From: Vogesella sp. XCS3
GTDB taxonomy: Bacteria; Pseudomonadota; Gammaproteobacteria; Burkholderiales; Chromobacteriaceae
Length of the DNA stretch: 64,000 bases
Direction of reading: 5' to 3'
NCBI RefSeq assembly: GCF_020616155.1
Contig: NZ_CP085531.1
Span: 1-64,000 of the forward strand
Shown here: positions 24,062 through 31,923 of the stretch, piece after piece
Layout: every line of letters starts with the position of its first letter
Numbering within the stretch: position 1 is the stretch's first letter
Position numbers and translations under genes: made by a program
Notes under the pieces: model-generated
What the model was told of the DNA's origin: nothing
Seen by the model: only the letters and a program-made list of their open reading frames with translations
The model's database searches: none

Positions 24062-24430
24062 ATGACCAGCCACATTGAAATCGCACGCAAGATACTTTAT
24101 CAGATGGGGGGGCCTCGCAATGTGACCATGATGACCGGCGCAGGAACGTTTCTAGCACTGGAACGAGGCGTCCAGTTCTCCCTGCCCTCCAAGTTCACCC
24201 AAGGCGGCATAAATCGCGTACAAGTCATACTGAATGACCAAAACACCTATGATGTGAAATTTATAAACCTCCGGCATGAGGACTTAAGCATCAAATCATC
24301 CAGCACCTACGAGAATATCCAGGCCGAGGATCTACGAACCGTCTTCATGAAGGAAACCGGCATAGAACTCCGCCCTCCGGTTGTCATTGCACCAGCCACT
24401 CCGCGACGGACACATGCCCTCTCTCAATAA
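24062..24430 (+). CDS. Hypothetical protein, 122 aa
   Basis: Not assigned a function. The N-terminal pattern 'ARKILYQMGGPRNVTMMTGAGTFLALERGVQF', read in two parts, is like that of small proteins often seen in phages and plasmids. 'NRVQVILNDQNTYDVKFINLR' suggests a compact alpha/beta fold. Preceded by AGGGG before the ATG at 24062 and isolated between two terminators. Confidence 0.7.
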   Translation: MTSHIEIARKILYQMGGPRNVTMMTGAGTFLALERGVQFSLPSKFTQGGINRVQVILNDQNTYDVKFINLRHEDLSIKSSSTYENIQAEDLRTVFMKETGIELRPPVVIAPATPRRTHALSQ

Positions 24431-24486
24431 CGAAAGAGGCCCGTAGGCATCAGAAAGTCTCTGACACACTATGGGCCTCTTTCGTT
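24429..24486. terminator. Long bidirectional hairpin terminator
   Basis: AACGAAAGAGGCCCGTAG pairs with CTATGGGCCTCTTTCGTT, with one internal mismatch and a 22-nt loop. It separates the plus-strand 122-residue gene from the end of the minus-strand orphan operon. Confidence 0.75.
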
Positions 24487-24653
24487 GCAAACTTAAAACA
24501 CCACTCCACATCTTGGCGCAAGCGCGTGACCGGATTCATCCGGTCTCACTGTCGGCAAAATTGAATCCGTTCCCCTAATCTACAACACCAAAAAACAACA
24601 CAAAGCACCACACAAAGCACCACACAGGCGGCACCTGGCCGCAATATTTTCCC
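24487..24653. other. Gene-free stretch downstream of the orphan operon
   Basis: No convincing gene. It holds a small perfect hairpin GACCGGAT/ATCCGGTC (24527-24545) and a direct duplication of ACAAAGCACCAC near 24600. Confidence 0.6.
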
Positions 24654-24863
24654 TCAGTCGAGGCCCTGCAGGGCCATGTCAATTTCTTCGTTGATGATGC
24701 GCAACGCTTCCTTGTCGTACTCGTCCAGCTCAGAACAGTCCAAGTCGCTGAAGCCAGCCTCTCGCAGCAAATCTGCAGCAAGGCCAGACTCGTTAGGGCC
24801 ACGCTGGAGGTGTACTGCCGCATACAGCACGCCTCGCTCAAATTCTGTGAGTTTTTTGGCCAT
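24654..24863 (-). CDS. Hypothetical protein, 69 aa
   Basis: Last gene of the eleven-gene minus-strand orphan operon. Acidic helical protein beginning MAKKLTEFERGVLYAAVHL. It overlaps the upstream membrane-protein gene by 26 bp in another frame, which indicates coupling. A longer overlapping reading at 24575-24841 in another frame is rejected. No family recognised. Confidence 0.6.
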   Translation of the reverse strand: MAKKLTEFERGVLYAAVHLQRGPNESGLAADLLREAGFSDLDCSELDEYDKEALRIINEEIDMALQGLD

Positions 24864-25194
24864 GGCTAATCTTCCGTTTAGGACTGATTTTCTTTATCGC
24901 TTTAGTCGCATCAACAAATGCCAAGGACAATTTGATCGTTGCTACATACCATGACACCGAAAGCAGAATGTAAGTCGCAGGCACAGTGATCGGGACTTCA
25001 GGCATCGGGAAGTTGTGCGCACTCCCCACGTCATTTGTTAAAAACATCCAGAACATGAAAGCACCAGCGGACATGAAAGTAGCGCCAATTACGTTGAGCA
25101 CTACCGGCAAACCCCATCGGGCTTTTATGTAAAAGAAGATCACCCTGTACACCACAACGGCCAGAAATACCCCTGCAAATGCAACGCCTTCCAT
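24838..25194 (-). CDS. Small membrane protein, three predicted TM segments, 118 aa
   Basis: Start 25194 is preceded by AGGAGGAG. Hydrophobic segments at about residues 2-20, 30-52 and 70-95 predict three helices; the basic C terminus (AIKKISPKRKISHGQK) would face the cytoplasm. No recognisable motif. Part of the orphan operon. Confidence 0.65.
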   Translation of the reverse strand: MEGVAFAGVFLAVVVYRVIFFYIKARWGLPVVLNVIGATFMSAGAFMFWMFLTNDVGSAHNFPMPEVPITVPATYILLSVSWYVATIKLSLAFVDATKAIKKISPKRKISHGQKTHRI

Positions 25195-25219
25195 CACTCT
25201 CCTCCTGATTTCCCGCTGG

Positions 25220-25489
25220 TTATGCCGACACCACATCGGCAAGAAATTCTTTCGCTTCGCGCTCTGTACGGAAGGTAGGAGCCTCCTCGCAGGGCACCGG
25301 CCCGGCAATGCCTGGCCGGCGCTGAAACTCCCCGATGTACCAATGAAGGTGACGACCGGAGCGCCGCAGGCCATTCCGCACCGTATCGGCTCCACGTGGG
25401 CCAGGGCAGACCATCAGCTTGCTCAAGTCCCTGCCTGCAATCAGCGCTTCTTTGGCCTTGGCCAGTTGTTCAGCTCGTGTCGGGCACAT
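25220..25489 (-). CDS. Hypothetical protein, 89 aa
   Basis: Unrecognised basic protein, MCPTRAEQLAKAKEALIAGRD, with 'LHWYIGEFQRRPGIAG' in the centre. It stops 25 bp before the next gene. Function unknown. Confidence 0.55.
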   Translation of the reverse strand: MCPTRAEQLAKAKEALIAGRDLSKLMVCPGPRGADTVRNGLRRSGRHLHWYIGEFQRRPGIAGPVPCEEAPTFRTEREAKEFLADVVSA

Positions 25490-25495
25490 GGCTAT

Positions 25496-25732
25496 CTATT
25501 CCGTTCCGTGGATACGTTCATATGCGGCCAGTGGATCTCGGCTAGACAGTTCAGCAAGCTGCGGGGCAAGGGCGTGAAGCACGTTCCAAGCCTGAGCGAT
25601 AGCCTTGTGTTCCTCCCGGAAATACTGGATCGATACCAACTCCTCAAGCGCTGCTTTCAAGCGATCATCGGACAACTCTGGCACCTCGGCGCGGGGCACG
25701 TATTCGACTCCATCAATCAGCACAGTTGGCAT
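25496..25732 (-). CDS. Hypothetical protein, 78 aa
   Basis: Unrecognised. The N terminus 'MPTVLIDGVEYVPRAEVPELSDDRLKAALEEL', read in two parts, suggests a short beta-hairpin followed by helices. It lies 6 bp before the 89-residue gene in the same operon. Confidence 0.6.
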   Translation of the reverse strand: MPTVLIDGVEYVPRAEVPELSDDRLKAALEELVSIQYFREEHKAIAQAWNVLHALAPQLAELSSRDPLAAYERIHGTE

Positions 25733-25755
25733 GGTCGTTTCCGCTGCATTACCAG

Positions 25756-26079
25756 TCAGAAGACCGACAGAGCTTCACTGAACTGCGAATAGTATTTTTG
25801 GGCCTTGGATGTCTTGGGTTTCCCTTCCGCAAAGGATTCCAAGCTGTTTACCAATGTCTGGCATTCTTTTACTGTGAGTCTGACAAACAAGGTCTCAGAT
25901 GCGGTTTCAAACTTCACAGCGAGGGCTTGTACGCTCTTTGCACGCCGATTCGAGGCAAAGATCTCTTGTAGATGTCGCCCAAGCGCCTTCAAATCTCGCG
26001 CTGGTCCTGTGAAGATATGATCGCCCCCATAGAGCTGATCACCATCCCGGTCAAGCTGTACGAACATTTCAATGGCCAT
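25756..26079 (-). CDS. Hypothetical protein, 107 aa
   Basis: Unrecognised soluble alpha/beta protein starting MAIEMFVQLDRDGDQLYGG. The C-terminal half resembles a helical bundle. Separated by 16 bp from the upstream small HTH gene. No function assigned. Confidence 0.55.
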   Translation of the reverse strand: MAIEMFVQLDRDGDQLYGGDHIFTGPARDLKALGRHLQEIFASNRRAKSVQALAVKFETASETLFVRLTVKECQTLVNSLESFAEGKPKTSKAQKYYSQFSEALSVF

Positions 26080-26095
26080 GGTGATTTCCGAGCTA

Positions 26096-26263
26096 TTAAT
26101 TGAAATACGCTTCAGCGGCAGGAGTCAGCGAAATCTGAGCATCGTAGCTACTCGGCACATACCCAGAAACGAGTCCCTTTTCTTGCAAAGCCGCGACACT
26201 TTTCTCCACTAGCATCACATGCCTGTCTAACTGTTCAGCGAGTTGTCGGATCGTTAGCGTCAT
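26096..26263 (-). CDS. Mini winged-helix-like protein, 55 aa
   Basis: Short gene with GGAG upstream. The sequence 'TLTIRQLAEQLDRHVMLVEK', 'SVAALQEKGLVSG' and 'ISLTPAAEAYF' follows the outline of a MarR-type winged helix: recognition helix, then 'LEKKGLV', then 'LT..A'. It could be a small DNA-binding regulator of the operon. It is too short to carry a ligand-binding domain. Confidence 0.55.
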   Translation of the reverse strand: MTLTIRQLAEQLDRHVMLVEKSVAALQEKGLVSGYVPSSYDAQISLTPAAEAYFN

Positions 26264-26291
26264 CAAGTACTCCTACTGTTTTCGGATCCGT

Positions 26292-26540
26292 TCAGAATCT
26301 AGCCAACATGCCATCATTGCTATCAATCCAGTGTGTCGGCTCGAAGCCCTGCTCAATAGCAATACGCCGCGCATCAAGGGGCGTGACCGCATTATCGAGG
26401 TCAACTTGTTTGACCGACTCACCATCGACAACACGCAAGTAAAACGCCTTGCTCGGGTTTCGCTGAGCAAAGGCACGGTCTTGCATTACTACGACCTGAG
26501 CCGGGAAATCTTTCGGGGGAGTTGCGTCTACGATTTTCAT
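26292..26540 (-). CDS. Hypothetical protein, 82 aa
   Basis: Starts MKIVDATPPKDFPAQVVVM at 26540; the longer in-frame reading overlaps the previous gene. The C-terminal part 'DARRIAIEQGFEPTHWID' suggests a helix-strand unit. No recognised family; member of the orphan operon. Confidence 0.55.
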   Translation of the reverse strand: MKIVDATPPKDFPAQVVVMQDRAFAQRNPSKAFYLRVVDGESVKQVDLDNAVTPLDARRIAIEQGFEPTHWIDSNDGMLARF

Positions 26541-26556
26541 GATGTTTTTCCGATGG

Positions 26557-26808
26557 TTAGAAGTAGTCGTAGTCAGCGTCTTCCGGCCAGTCGATGGCAT
26601 CCAGTTCCGCCAAGGCAATCTTGATCTGCACCTGGGCGGCAAGCAGCTTACGGCGCAGTGGGTAGCCTTGGTCGTGATAGATACCGCAGCCGTTCAAGCT
26701 GACGCCGCCAGATAGCTCTTCGTGGGCGGCATTCCAAGCGGTTTGCACTTTGTTGCAGCCCTTTTCGGCAGCGGAAATTTTGGCCTTTGCTTCTTGCTTG
26801 GTGCTCAT
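26557..26808 (-). CDS. Hypothetical protein, 83 aa
   Basis: Start at 26808 (MSTKQEAKAKISAAEKGCNK) with AAAGGACAT upstream; the longer reading overlaps the upstream gene. Predicted helical hairpin with an acidic end (WPEDADYDYF). Unknown function. Confidence 0.55.
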   Translation of the reverse strand: MSTKQEAKAKISAAEKGCNKVQTAWNAAHEELSGGVSLNGCGIYHDQGYPLRRKLLAAQVQIKIALAELDAIDWPEDADYDYF

Positions 26809-26831
26809 TGCTGGATGTCCTTTTCGAGGTG

Positions 26832-27299
26832 TCAGTCTCTGTGATTTTCTTCGAGTGCCGGGTCGATCCTGGCTGCAATAGCGGATCGGGCAGCATCCTC
26901 CGGTTCGTCGCCGGCGTCGAATCGAGCACTGAACCATGTGTAGCAATCGTCCACCATGCCTGGGCGACCACCCAACTGGCGGAGAGCGCGCTCCGCATCG
27001 CGGCACCATTCTTCCAATCGCTCGTTGCGATCAGCAGCGGCTTGCTCCTCTTCCAGCCGCTGACGACATTCATCCACCAGAGCCATGAAAGCGGGATCGC
27101 TTTCGCCGTGACGACGGAACGAAGCCATCATGTCAAATGCAGCAGTAGCATGCGCTTCATCCAATCCAACCAATTGGGACAGCCCCACTTTGTGGGCTGA
27201 GCCTCGCCACAGGGAAAGCACCAGGGCGCGAAGCCAGCTTGCCGTGCTGTAATAGCCAAGCACCTTGTCGCGGTGCGTTAGAAACGGGGACTGTGCCAT
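26832..27299 (-). CDS. Hypothetical protein, 155 aa
   Basis: The first part, 'LRALVLSLWRGSAHKVGLSQL', then 'LDEAHATAAFDMMASFRRHGE', resembles a small helical domain of unknown function found in many plasmid orphan genes (possibly DUF7673). The second half is a charged helical segment (ECRQRLEEEQAAADRNERLEE), then a short acidic tail. No catalytic residues evident. Confidence 0.6.
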   Translation of the reverse strand: MAQSPFLTHRDKVLGYYSTASWLRALVLSLWRGSAHKVGLSQLVGLDEAHATAAFDMMASFRRHGESDPAFMALVDECRQRLEEEQAAADRNERLEEWCRDAERALRQLGGRPGMVDDCYTWFSARFDAGDEPEDAARSAIAARIDPALEENHRD

Positions 27300-27368
27300 T
27301 TTCTTATTCCTTGTTCTCCGGCAACCGGCCAGGCGGCGGGCGCCACCTGGGCGCGGTGGTTTCCGCGA

Positions 27369-27800
27369 TCAGATGGCGAGCCGGTTGAGTGCTTCCAGCA
27401 TCGCCCCCTTTGTCTTGAAAATTGATTGAAGAACCGGCACTCGGTCGAACAGCGCAAGAGCGTGCGCCTCCGACGTTCCCGCATCGTAGTGCTGCCACGC
27501 TTCATCCAGCTTTTTCGGCTCGAAGTGGAGGAACTGGTACACCGGCATTACCTGACATGCGTACAGGTAGCCGAGAAGATCCTCATTTCTGGATTGCGGG
27601 ATGGAGAAATCGGCACTCCACTCGACGTTTTCGCCATACTCGCCAAGTGCCGCAACAAGTGCTGTATCGTGCCAGTGAGATAACTCTGGATAGAACTGCC
27701 GCATCCCGGCAGCAATCTGTCGATCGTAGTCATCGCTATCTTCACGATCAAAGCGAGCTTCGGACAGCAAAAAGTCCGCAGGGGGTAAACGTGTCGGCAT
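27369..27800 (-). CDS. Hypothetical protein, 143 aa
   Basis: Unrecognised acidic protein, MPTRLPPADFLLSEARFDRED. It has clustered aromatic residues in 'YLYACQVMPVYQFLHF', no signal peptide and no membrane segment. Lies 17 bp after the operon's first gene. Confidence 0.6.
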   Translation of the reverse strand: MPTRLPPADFLLSEARFDREDSDDYDRQIAAGMRQFYPELSHWHDTALVAALGEYGENVEWSADFSIPQSRNEDLLGYLYACQVMPVYQFLHFEPKKLDEAWQHYDAGTSEAHALALFDRVPVLQSIFKTKGAMLEALNRLAI

Positions 27801-27817
27801 GTTTTCTTTTCCGGGGT

Positions 27818-28126
27818 CTAGGCCGCGTGTTCGCGCAACTCGTCGGCCAGTTCCTTGCGGCCAGCTTCAATCAGCTCTGCAATCGGTTTGCCAAGCTTTG
27901 CTTCGCAGAACTCGGCGCTAACATTGCGGTCATCAATGATCGACCGTTCAGCGTCCAGCAGGTCAGCAATAAAGCTTGTTTTGCCTTCGAATGCCGGAAC
28001 TGCATCCCACTCGACTTTAAGGTCTTCATCGGTCAGAAAGCCTGCACCACCGAGGGTGATGAATTCGTTGTTTGCTTCATCCACGAACGTCAGTTGGATG
28101 TAGCCTGCGCTTTTCTCGTTTTGCAT
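27818..28126 (-). CDS. Hypothetical protein, 102 aa, first gene of the orphan operon
   Basis: Unrecognised. Beta-rich N terminus (AGYIQLTFVDEANNEFITL) and helical C terminus (LGKPIAELIEAGRKELADEL). A perfect 21-bp palindrome lies 65 bp upstream of the start, so the gene and the ten behind it are probably controlled by the neighbouring HTH regulator. Confidence 0.6.
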   Translation of the reverse strand: MQNEKSAGYIQLTFVDEANNEFITLGGAGFLTDEDLKVEWDAVPAFEGKTSFIADLLDAERSIIDDRNVSAEFCEAKLGKPIAELIEAGRKELADELREHAA

Positions 28127-28190
28127 TTGCTATCTCTTTCTGCCGGCTGGGGCCGGCCAATTTTTCCACCGCGTTGTTGATGACTTAATT

Positions 28191-28211
28191 GTGGTACGCA
28201 ATGCGTACCAC
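28191..28211. promoter_or_regulatory. Perfect 21-bp palindromic operator (1 of 3)
   Basis: Arms GTGGTACGCA and TGCGTACCAC around a central A, located between the HTH gene and the orphan operon. Confidence 0.75.
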
Positions 28212-28212
28212 G

Positions 28213-28443
28213 TCAAGCGCTTTTTGATGCCTTTTTCATACGTCTGCGATGTTCTTGCAACACTCGCTCAATGGCATCACGCACAAATTGGGACATGCCC
28301 CGATAGTTCTTAGACTCAACCGGCATCCGGTACGTCTTCAGGGCTCTCGGAGCTATCCCGGCTAACTCGGCAAGGCGATCCCACTCGACGCCAAGTTCGG
28401 TTTTTACGGCTTTCAGATATTCTTGCTGGGTCTGTTCTTCCAT
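28213..28443 (-). CDS. Small HTH regulator, 76 aa
   Basis: Start at 28443 follows AGAGAGAAG. Residues about 15-40, 'LGVEWDRLAELAGIAPRALKTYRMP', form a helix-turn-helix of the Xre/Cro type, followed by 'SQFVRDAIERVLQEHRRRMKK', a helical and basic tail. A palindrome lies directly in its own promoter and a second just after its stop, so autoregulation plus control of the orphan operon and of the GNAT gene is likely. The protein-site pairing is inferred from position. Confidence 0.7.
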   Translation of the reverse strand: MEEQTQQEYLKAVKTELGVEWDRLAELAGIAPRALKTYRMPVESKNYRGMSQFVRDAIERVLQEHRRRMKKASKSA

Positions 28444-28453
28444 GCTTCTCTCT

Positions 28454-28472
28454 TGGTACACATTGCGTACCA
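28454..28472. promoter_or_regulatory. Palindromic operator (2 of 3), HTH gene promoter
   Basis: TGGTACACATTGCGTACCA, one base off the palindrome at 28191, ending 11 bp before the HTH start codon. Confidence 0.7.
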
Positions 28473-28506
28473 TTTAGCTTACACAACATATCTGTACACA
28501 GGCAAC

Positions 28507-28530
28507 AAAAAACCCCGCCGAAGCGAGGTT
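28507..28530 (-). terminator. Degenerate terminator, direct copy of the one at 30334
   Basis: ACCCCGCCGAAGCGAGGTT with a preceding A-run. One stem base is mismatched. Nearly identical to the copy at 30334, so the two direct copies flank a GNAT-integrase block. Confidence 0.5.
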
Positions 28531-28551
28531 CAATGTTTCTAAGCCAAAAAA

Positions 28552-28815
28552 CTAGGCCGTCTTGAGCTTTCCCGGTGCCATGGCAAAACCTTTGCCTTTG
28601 ACTGTAGCCCCAGTACGCTTTGTCTTACCGACGAGAACCCCCGTCGCCTCACCAGCGTCAGGTGTTGGCCGAATACCCAGAGAGGCCAAAAATTGGGGCT
28701 TCGTCTTCACCGCAAAAGCCTCTACTCGCGCTTTCGCAGCCTCCACGCTTAGAGCGCCATCTTTCACATGCACTCTCATTCCGACCCGCACTACATTCTG
28801 TTTACGGACTTTCAT
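28552..28815 (-). CDS. Hypothetical basic protein, 87 aa
   Basis: Start at 28815 with an ideal AAAGGAG. Strongly basic (MKVRKQNVVRVGMRVHVKDG, then VGKTKRTGATVKGKGF) and beta-rich, which suggests nucleic-acid binding. No family recognised. Lies 31 bp after the GNAT gene. Confidence 0.6.
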   Translation of the reverse strand: MKVRKQNVVRVGMRVHVKDGALSVEAAKARVEAFAVKTKPQFLASLGIRPTPDAGEATGVLVGKTKRTGATVKGKGFAMAPGKLKTA

Positions 28816-28846
28816 AAGAATCTCCTTTAAATTCAATATCTCACGA

Positions 28847-29413
28847 CTATCCGGCATGGTCAAGCTGGCGTTCAAGGCGCAACAATTTCTGCCCTTTTTT
28901 CACCTTGTGGGTGAAGCCTAGCTCCCCATAGAAATCAACCAAGCCATCAACCGGCTTTGCGATGCTCAATGTGGTACAACCAAGAGCCGCTGCTTGTAGT
29001 TCAAGGTAACGTATAGCGACTTGAGCAATCCTCCCCGTCAGTGGCGTATCCCTCTCAGGGTTTGCGGCCAGGTAATGAATCGACGCATACACCCTGTTCC
29101 GACTCACCCGACCGAGGACCAACCCGCACAATATCGCCCCTTGGCCATCCAACCAAATTGCCGCCTCTACCCGTTTTGGCCTACGCTGGAACTTTCGTAC
29201 TTCCTTGAGCCAACTCCATCCTGGTATGCGATCACGCGGGTATCTCCAACCATCCGCCTCAGTTGCTGCTGCATCCGTGATCTTGGTAAGGCGAATTGCA
29301 ATCTGGACCGTGTCGTAAACGTCTTTCTCTACCTGACGATAGACCACATGACGGATTTGGCTAAATCTTACCTCAGCCTCATGCAGGGTCTCTCGTTGCG
29401 CATGTTGCGTCAT
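28847..29413 (-). CDS. GNAT-family N-acetyltransferase-like protein
   Basis: 188 residues. 'GAILCGLVLGRVSRNRVYASIHYLAANP' (read in parts), then 'QVAIRYLELQAAALGCTTLSI' and 'LVDFYGELGFTHK', give the beta4-beta5 and FYxxxGF pattern of GNAT enzymes, although the classical Q/RxxGxG/A acetyl-CoA loop is not clear. Possible acyltransferase acting on protein or a small molecule; substrate unknown. The promoter holds operator copy 3, so it probably belongs to the HTH regulon. Confidence 0.65.
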   Translation of the reverse strand: MTQHAQRETLHEAEVRFSQIRHVVYRQVEKDVYDTVQIAIRLTKITDAAATEADGWRYPRDRIPGWSWLKEVRKFQRRPKRVEAAIWLDGQGAILCGLVLGRVSRNRVYASIHYLAANPERDTPLTGRIAQVAIRYLELQAAALGCTTLSIAKPVDGLVDFYGELGFTHKVKKGQKLLRLERQLDHAG

Positions 29414-29426
29414 CCTGTTCTCTCTA

Positions 29427-29445
29427 TTGTACGCATTGCGTACCA
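29427..29445. promoter_or_regulatory. Palindromic operator (3 of 3), GNAT gene promoter
   Basis: TTGTACGCATTGCGTACCA, ending 14 bp before the GNAT start codon and touching the integrase stop. Confidence 0.7.
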
Positions 29446-30126
29446 TTATAAGGCGTATTCGTACATCGCACGAAGTCGTTTCTTTTCGACTTGAATATAA
29501 GCAGCCGTCACATCGATGCCGCTGTTGTGGCCAAGCAGGATGGCGACCTGCTCTAGTTCCAATCCCTTTCTCAAGAGCGCACTAGCAAAACCTCTGCGGC
29601 CAGCGTGGCTACTAGAAAAAATGCCGGCGGCGCGATACAACTCGCGGAATCGCGCCTCTAGCGCATCTGCTGCCCAGTAGTCCATCTTGCGGCCATCTGG
29701 CAGCGTTCTGCGCTTACGCACCAGCTCGAAGCCGCCTCCACGGTGAGTCAAGAGCAACCGGGTATAGGGCATCAGCCCACGGTACTCGCTAGAGTCCAGA
29801 GAACAGCCAAGCCGGTATTTCAACCGGTAAGTAAGATAGGTTTCGATGGCGACACGGAGTTTCGGGTTCGTGAGGAACACTACTCGCGCACTGCAATTCT
29901 TGGTTATGGCTGCCCGCAATTGCAACTCGTCGCGCAATCTGCCCATTGGTGTGAGCACGTCCCTCACCTCAAGGCGCGCAACCTCCGTGACGCGAAGGCC
30001 CGCGCAATGGGTTAACAGGATGGCGAGGCAATCGCGCTCAGGGAGTCGGCTTGTGGCCTGGGTAACATTCAAAACGTGGCGCAACTGAGCAGCGCTCAGG
30101 ATTGGTGCTCGCTTGATAGTGGCCAT
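29446..30126 (-). CDS. Tyrosine recombinase, catalytic domain only
   Basis: 226 residues containing the complete catalytic set: Arg45 ('GLRVTEV'), Lys76 region, His174-x-x-Arg177 ('SHAGRRG'), His200 ('LLGHNSG') and Tyr210 ('AAYIQ'). It lacks the N-terminal core-binding domain of most integrases, so it may depend on a partner or a short site. The start at 30126 was preferred over 30180, which lies in unstructured sequence. The 3' end touches the GNAT operator. Possible mobility or dimer-resolution function. Confidence 0.85.
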   Translation of the reverse strand: MATIKRAPILSAAQLRHVLNVTQATSRLPERDCLAILLTHCAGLRVTEVARLEVRDVLTPMGRLRDELQLRAAITKNCSARVVFLTNPKLRVAIETYLTYRLKYRLGCSLDSSEYRGLMPYTRLLLTHRGGGFELVRKRRTLPDGRKMDYWAADALEARFRELYRAAGIFSSSHAGRRGFASALLRKGLELEQVAILLGHNSGIDVTAAYIQVEKKRLRAMYEYAL

Positions 30127-30333
30127 TATTGCAAGAGTCCAAAAGGAAGACAGTCTGCTCCCCCATTTTGCACGACTCAATTCTACTCAAATTGCATCAT
30201 CTGAATAGATCCCAAAACGGGCCTGAAGCCGCCGCGATCCAGCAGGAATGACACACTCGCTGGGATGCTTGTAAAAGCTACCGTCCTCGGAAAAACCATC
30301 AAGTAACCCTAGCGACTAAGCATGCCTCATTAC

Positions 30334-30357
30334 AAAAACCCCGCCGAAGCGGGGTTT
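30334..30357. terminator. Perfect hairpin terminator
   Basis: AAAACCCCGC and GCGGGGTTTT with a GAA loop; works in either direction. It lies after the 516-residue gene on the minus strand and before the integrase. Confidence 0.8.
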
Positions 30358-30372
30358 TATCGAATGACCGGT

Positions 30373-31923
30373 TCAACCAAGACTAGGCAAACTGCCTGGG
30401 GCCGACACGGGGCGATTAGCAGCCTGGATCTCAGACTGTTCCATAGGCATCGACTGAGCCAGCTCATGGTCAATCACAAAGCCACATTGCTCAACGGCAG
30501 TGATCGTATCCATTACGAGACCAAGGACAGTCTTCTTCTTCTCGATCTCATAGCTGAGTGAGCCATCCTCGAAATCATCAGGAGTCCATTCGTCCCTCAG
30601 GTCGATGACTCCTTGGCCATTGTATAGCGCCGTACTGATGGTCTTCAGGATGGCAATCGCCCGATGCAACTCGTTTCGGTTTTCGTACGAATCACTGCAC
30701 GTCTGATCCGCCAGACGGTCTAGCTGGATCTCTTTCTTGTGGACAGCGATCAGCGCTTGGGGCAACGCATACGTCATTCCAGCCTCGATCAGCTCCTTCG
30801 CGACCTTCATGCAGACATTCGGGGACACAACACTTGAAAACGCACGTTCTAGCTCGGCATCGCTAAGATCCTGGACACCCCCCTCCACCAGCTTGTACAA
30901 CACTACCCCATGATACCCCCGCGCTGAGAGTAGCTCTTTAGCGGCCTCCGGCAAATGCGGTGCTGCATACTGCCGCAGCTGACTAACAAGCTCGTCCTGT
31001 TCGTAACAGTCAGCTGTCAGAACATCGTGGAAGCCATTTTGAGTGATGGTCATCATTTCGCAGCTAGACGGTGCGATCTGCTTCATGATGATGTACCGGC
31101 TCTCATCCAGAGAGCATACAAAAGTCTCTCCAATTCCCCAGCAACCGCTTGACCGCACTTTCTCAGCCAGATCATCAACGGAGGGATAGTGCGCGATCTT
31201 ACTCGGATCTACGTCTTCATCATGAGAGCTAAGGATGCGAGCTACTTCAGCATTTCCCAGTGCAGGCTGTAGCGACTCAGACGCTATCGGAACCGGCCCT
31301 TGTTGCATTTTGTCCTTATGCTGCTTCTCAGCAAGGCGGCGAATTTCCCCGACAGTTTTGTGTGAAAAATCAGGGTACTCAAAATCAGGTATGAGTTGAA
31401 TCAGCGCGATGGCAAAGGCAGCGTCATGATCATATAGATCCTTGACGGTAGCATTACCATCATACCCCTCCAACGCCACACCCAGCGGCGACGCATAAAG
31501 TGAGGAACCATCTAACGAGACATCAGCTGGCGTTTCGAGGTCTATCTCACCAATGTGTTGCTCATAGTAAGCAACCAACCGATTGATGTTAGCCAGCGCA
31601 CTTTCTGGGAGCGCCCAATCTTTAAGGCAGGCCTGAGCGATGGCATCTTGATTCAAAACGTCAAACACGTCAGCATTGTTGCCACCGCCCAGGCTGGCCA
31701 ATGTGTGCTTGACCATGGCATCAAGATCGCCTTCGTCCTTCAAAAATGCAACAAGACGCCGCAAAGCAACGTCTGCATCTTTGCAATATCCACTTTCTCG
31801 CGATCCGGGCGTCTCCACACCCTGTTCGAAGCAGCTTCGGCCAACATACCAACCGGCAGCTGATTGCATCACTTTCAAGCGCGAATAAACATTATCTCGA
31901 TTTTTACTCACAAGATCCTCCAT
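30373..31923 (-). CDS. Large hypothetical protein with an N-terminal mobile-element-type domain, 516 aa
   Basis: The N terminus 'NVYSRLKVMQSAAGWYVGR', then 'PGSRESGYCKDADVALRRL', follows a pattern seen in many plasmid and ICE orphan proteins (a Tyr/Trp-rich 'xGxxxGR...SRESGY' motif). The rest is helical, acidic and unrecognised. Its ATG overlaps the stop of the preceding gene (TAATG), so the two are co-translated. No function assigned. Confidence 0.65.
   Translation of the reverse strand: MEDLVSKNRDNVYSRLKVMQSAAGWYVGRSCFEQGVETPGSRESGYCKDADVALRRLVAFLKDEGDLDAMVKHTLASLGGGNNADVFDVLNQDAIAQACLKDWALPESALANINRLVAYYEQHIGEIDLETPADVSLDGSSLYASPLGVALEGYDGNATVKDLYDHDAAFAIALIQLIPDFEYPDFSHKTVGEIRRLAEKQHKDKMQQGPVPIASESLQPALGNAEVARILSSHDEDVDPSKIAHYPSVDDLAEKVRSSGCWGIGETFVCSLDESRYIIMKQIAPSSCEMMTITQNGFHDVLTADCYEQDELVSQLRQYAAPHLPEAAKELLSARGYHGVVLYKLVEGGVQDLSDAELERAFSSVVSPNVCMKVAKELIEAGMTYALPQALIAVHKKEIQLDRLADQTCSDSYENRNELHRAIAILKTISTALYNGQGVIDLRDEWTPDDFEDGSLSYEIEKKKTVLGLVMDTITAVEQCGFVIDHELAQSMPMEQSEIQAANRPVSAPGSLPSLG

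Noticed and set aside
24575..24841. Alternative 88-residue minus-strand gene
   Set aside because: Its C terminus is low-complexity repeat translation; the overlapping 69-residue frame fits the operon better.
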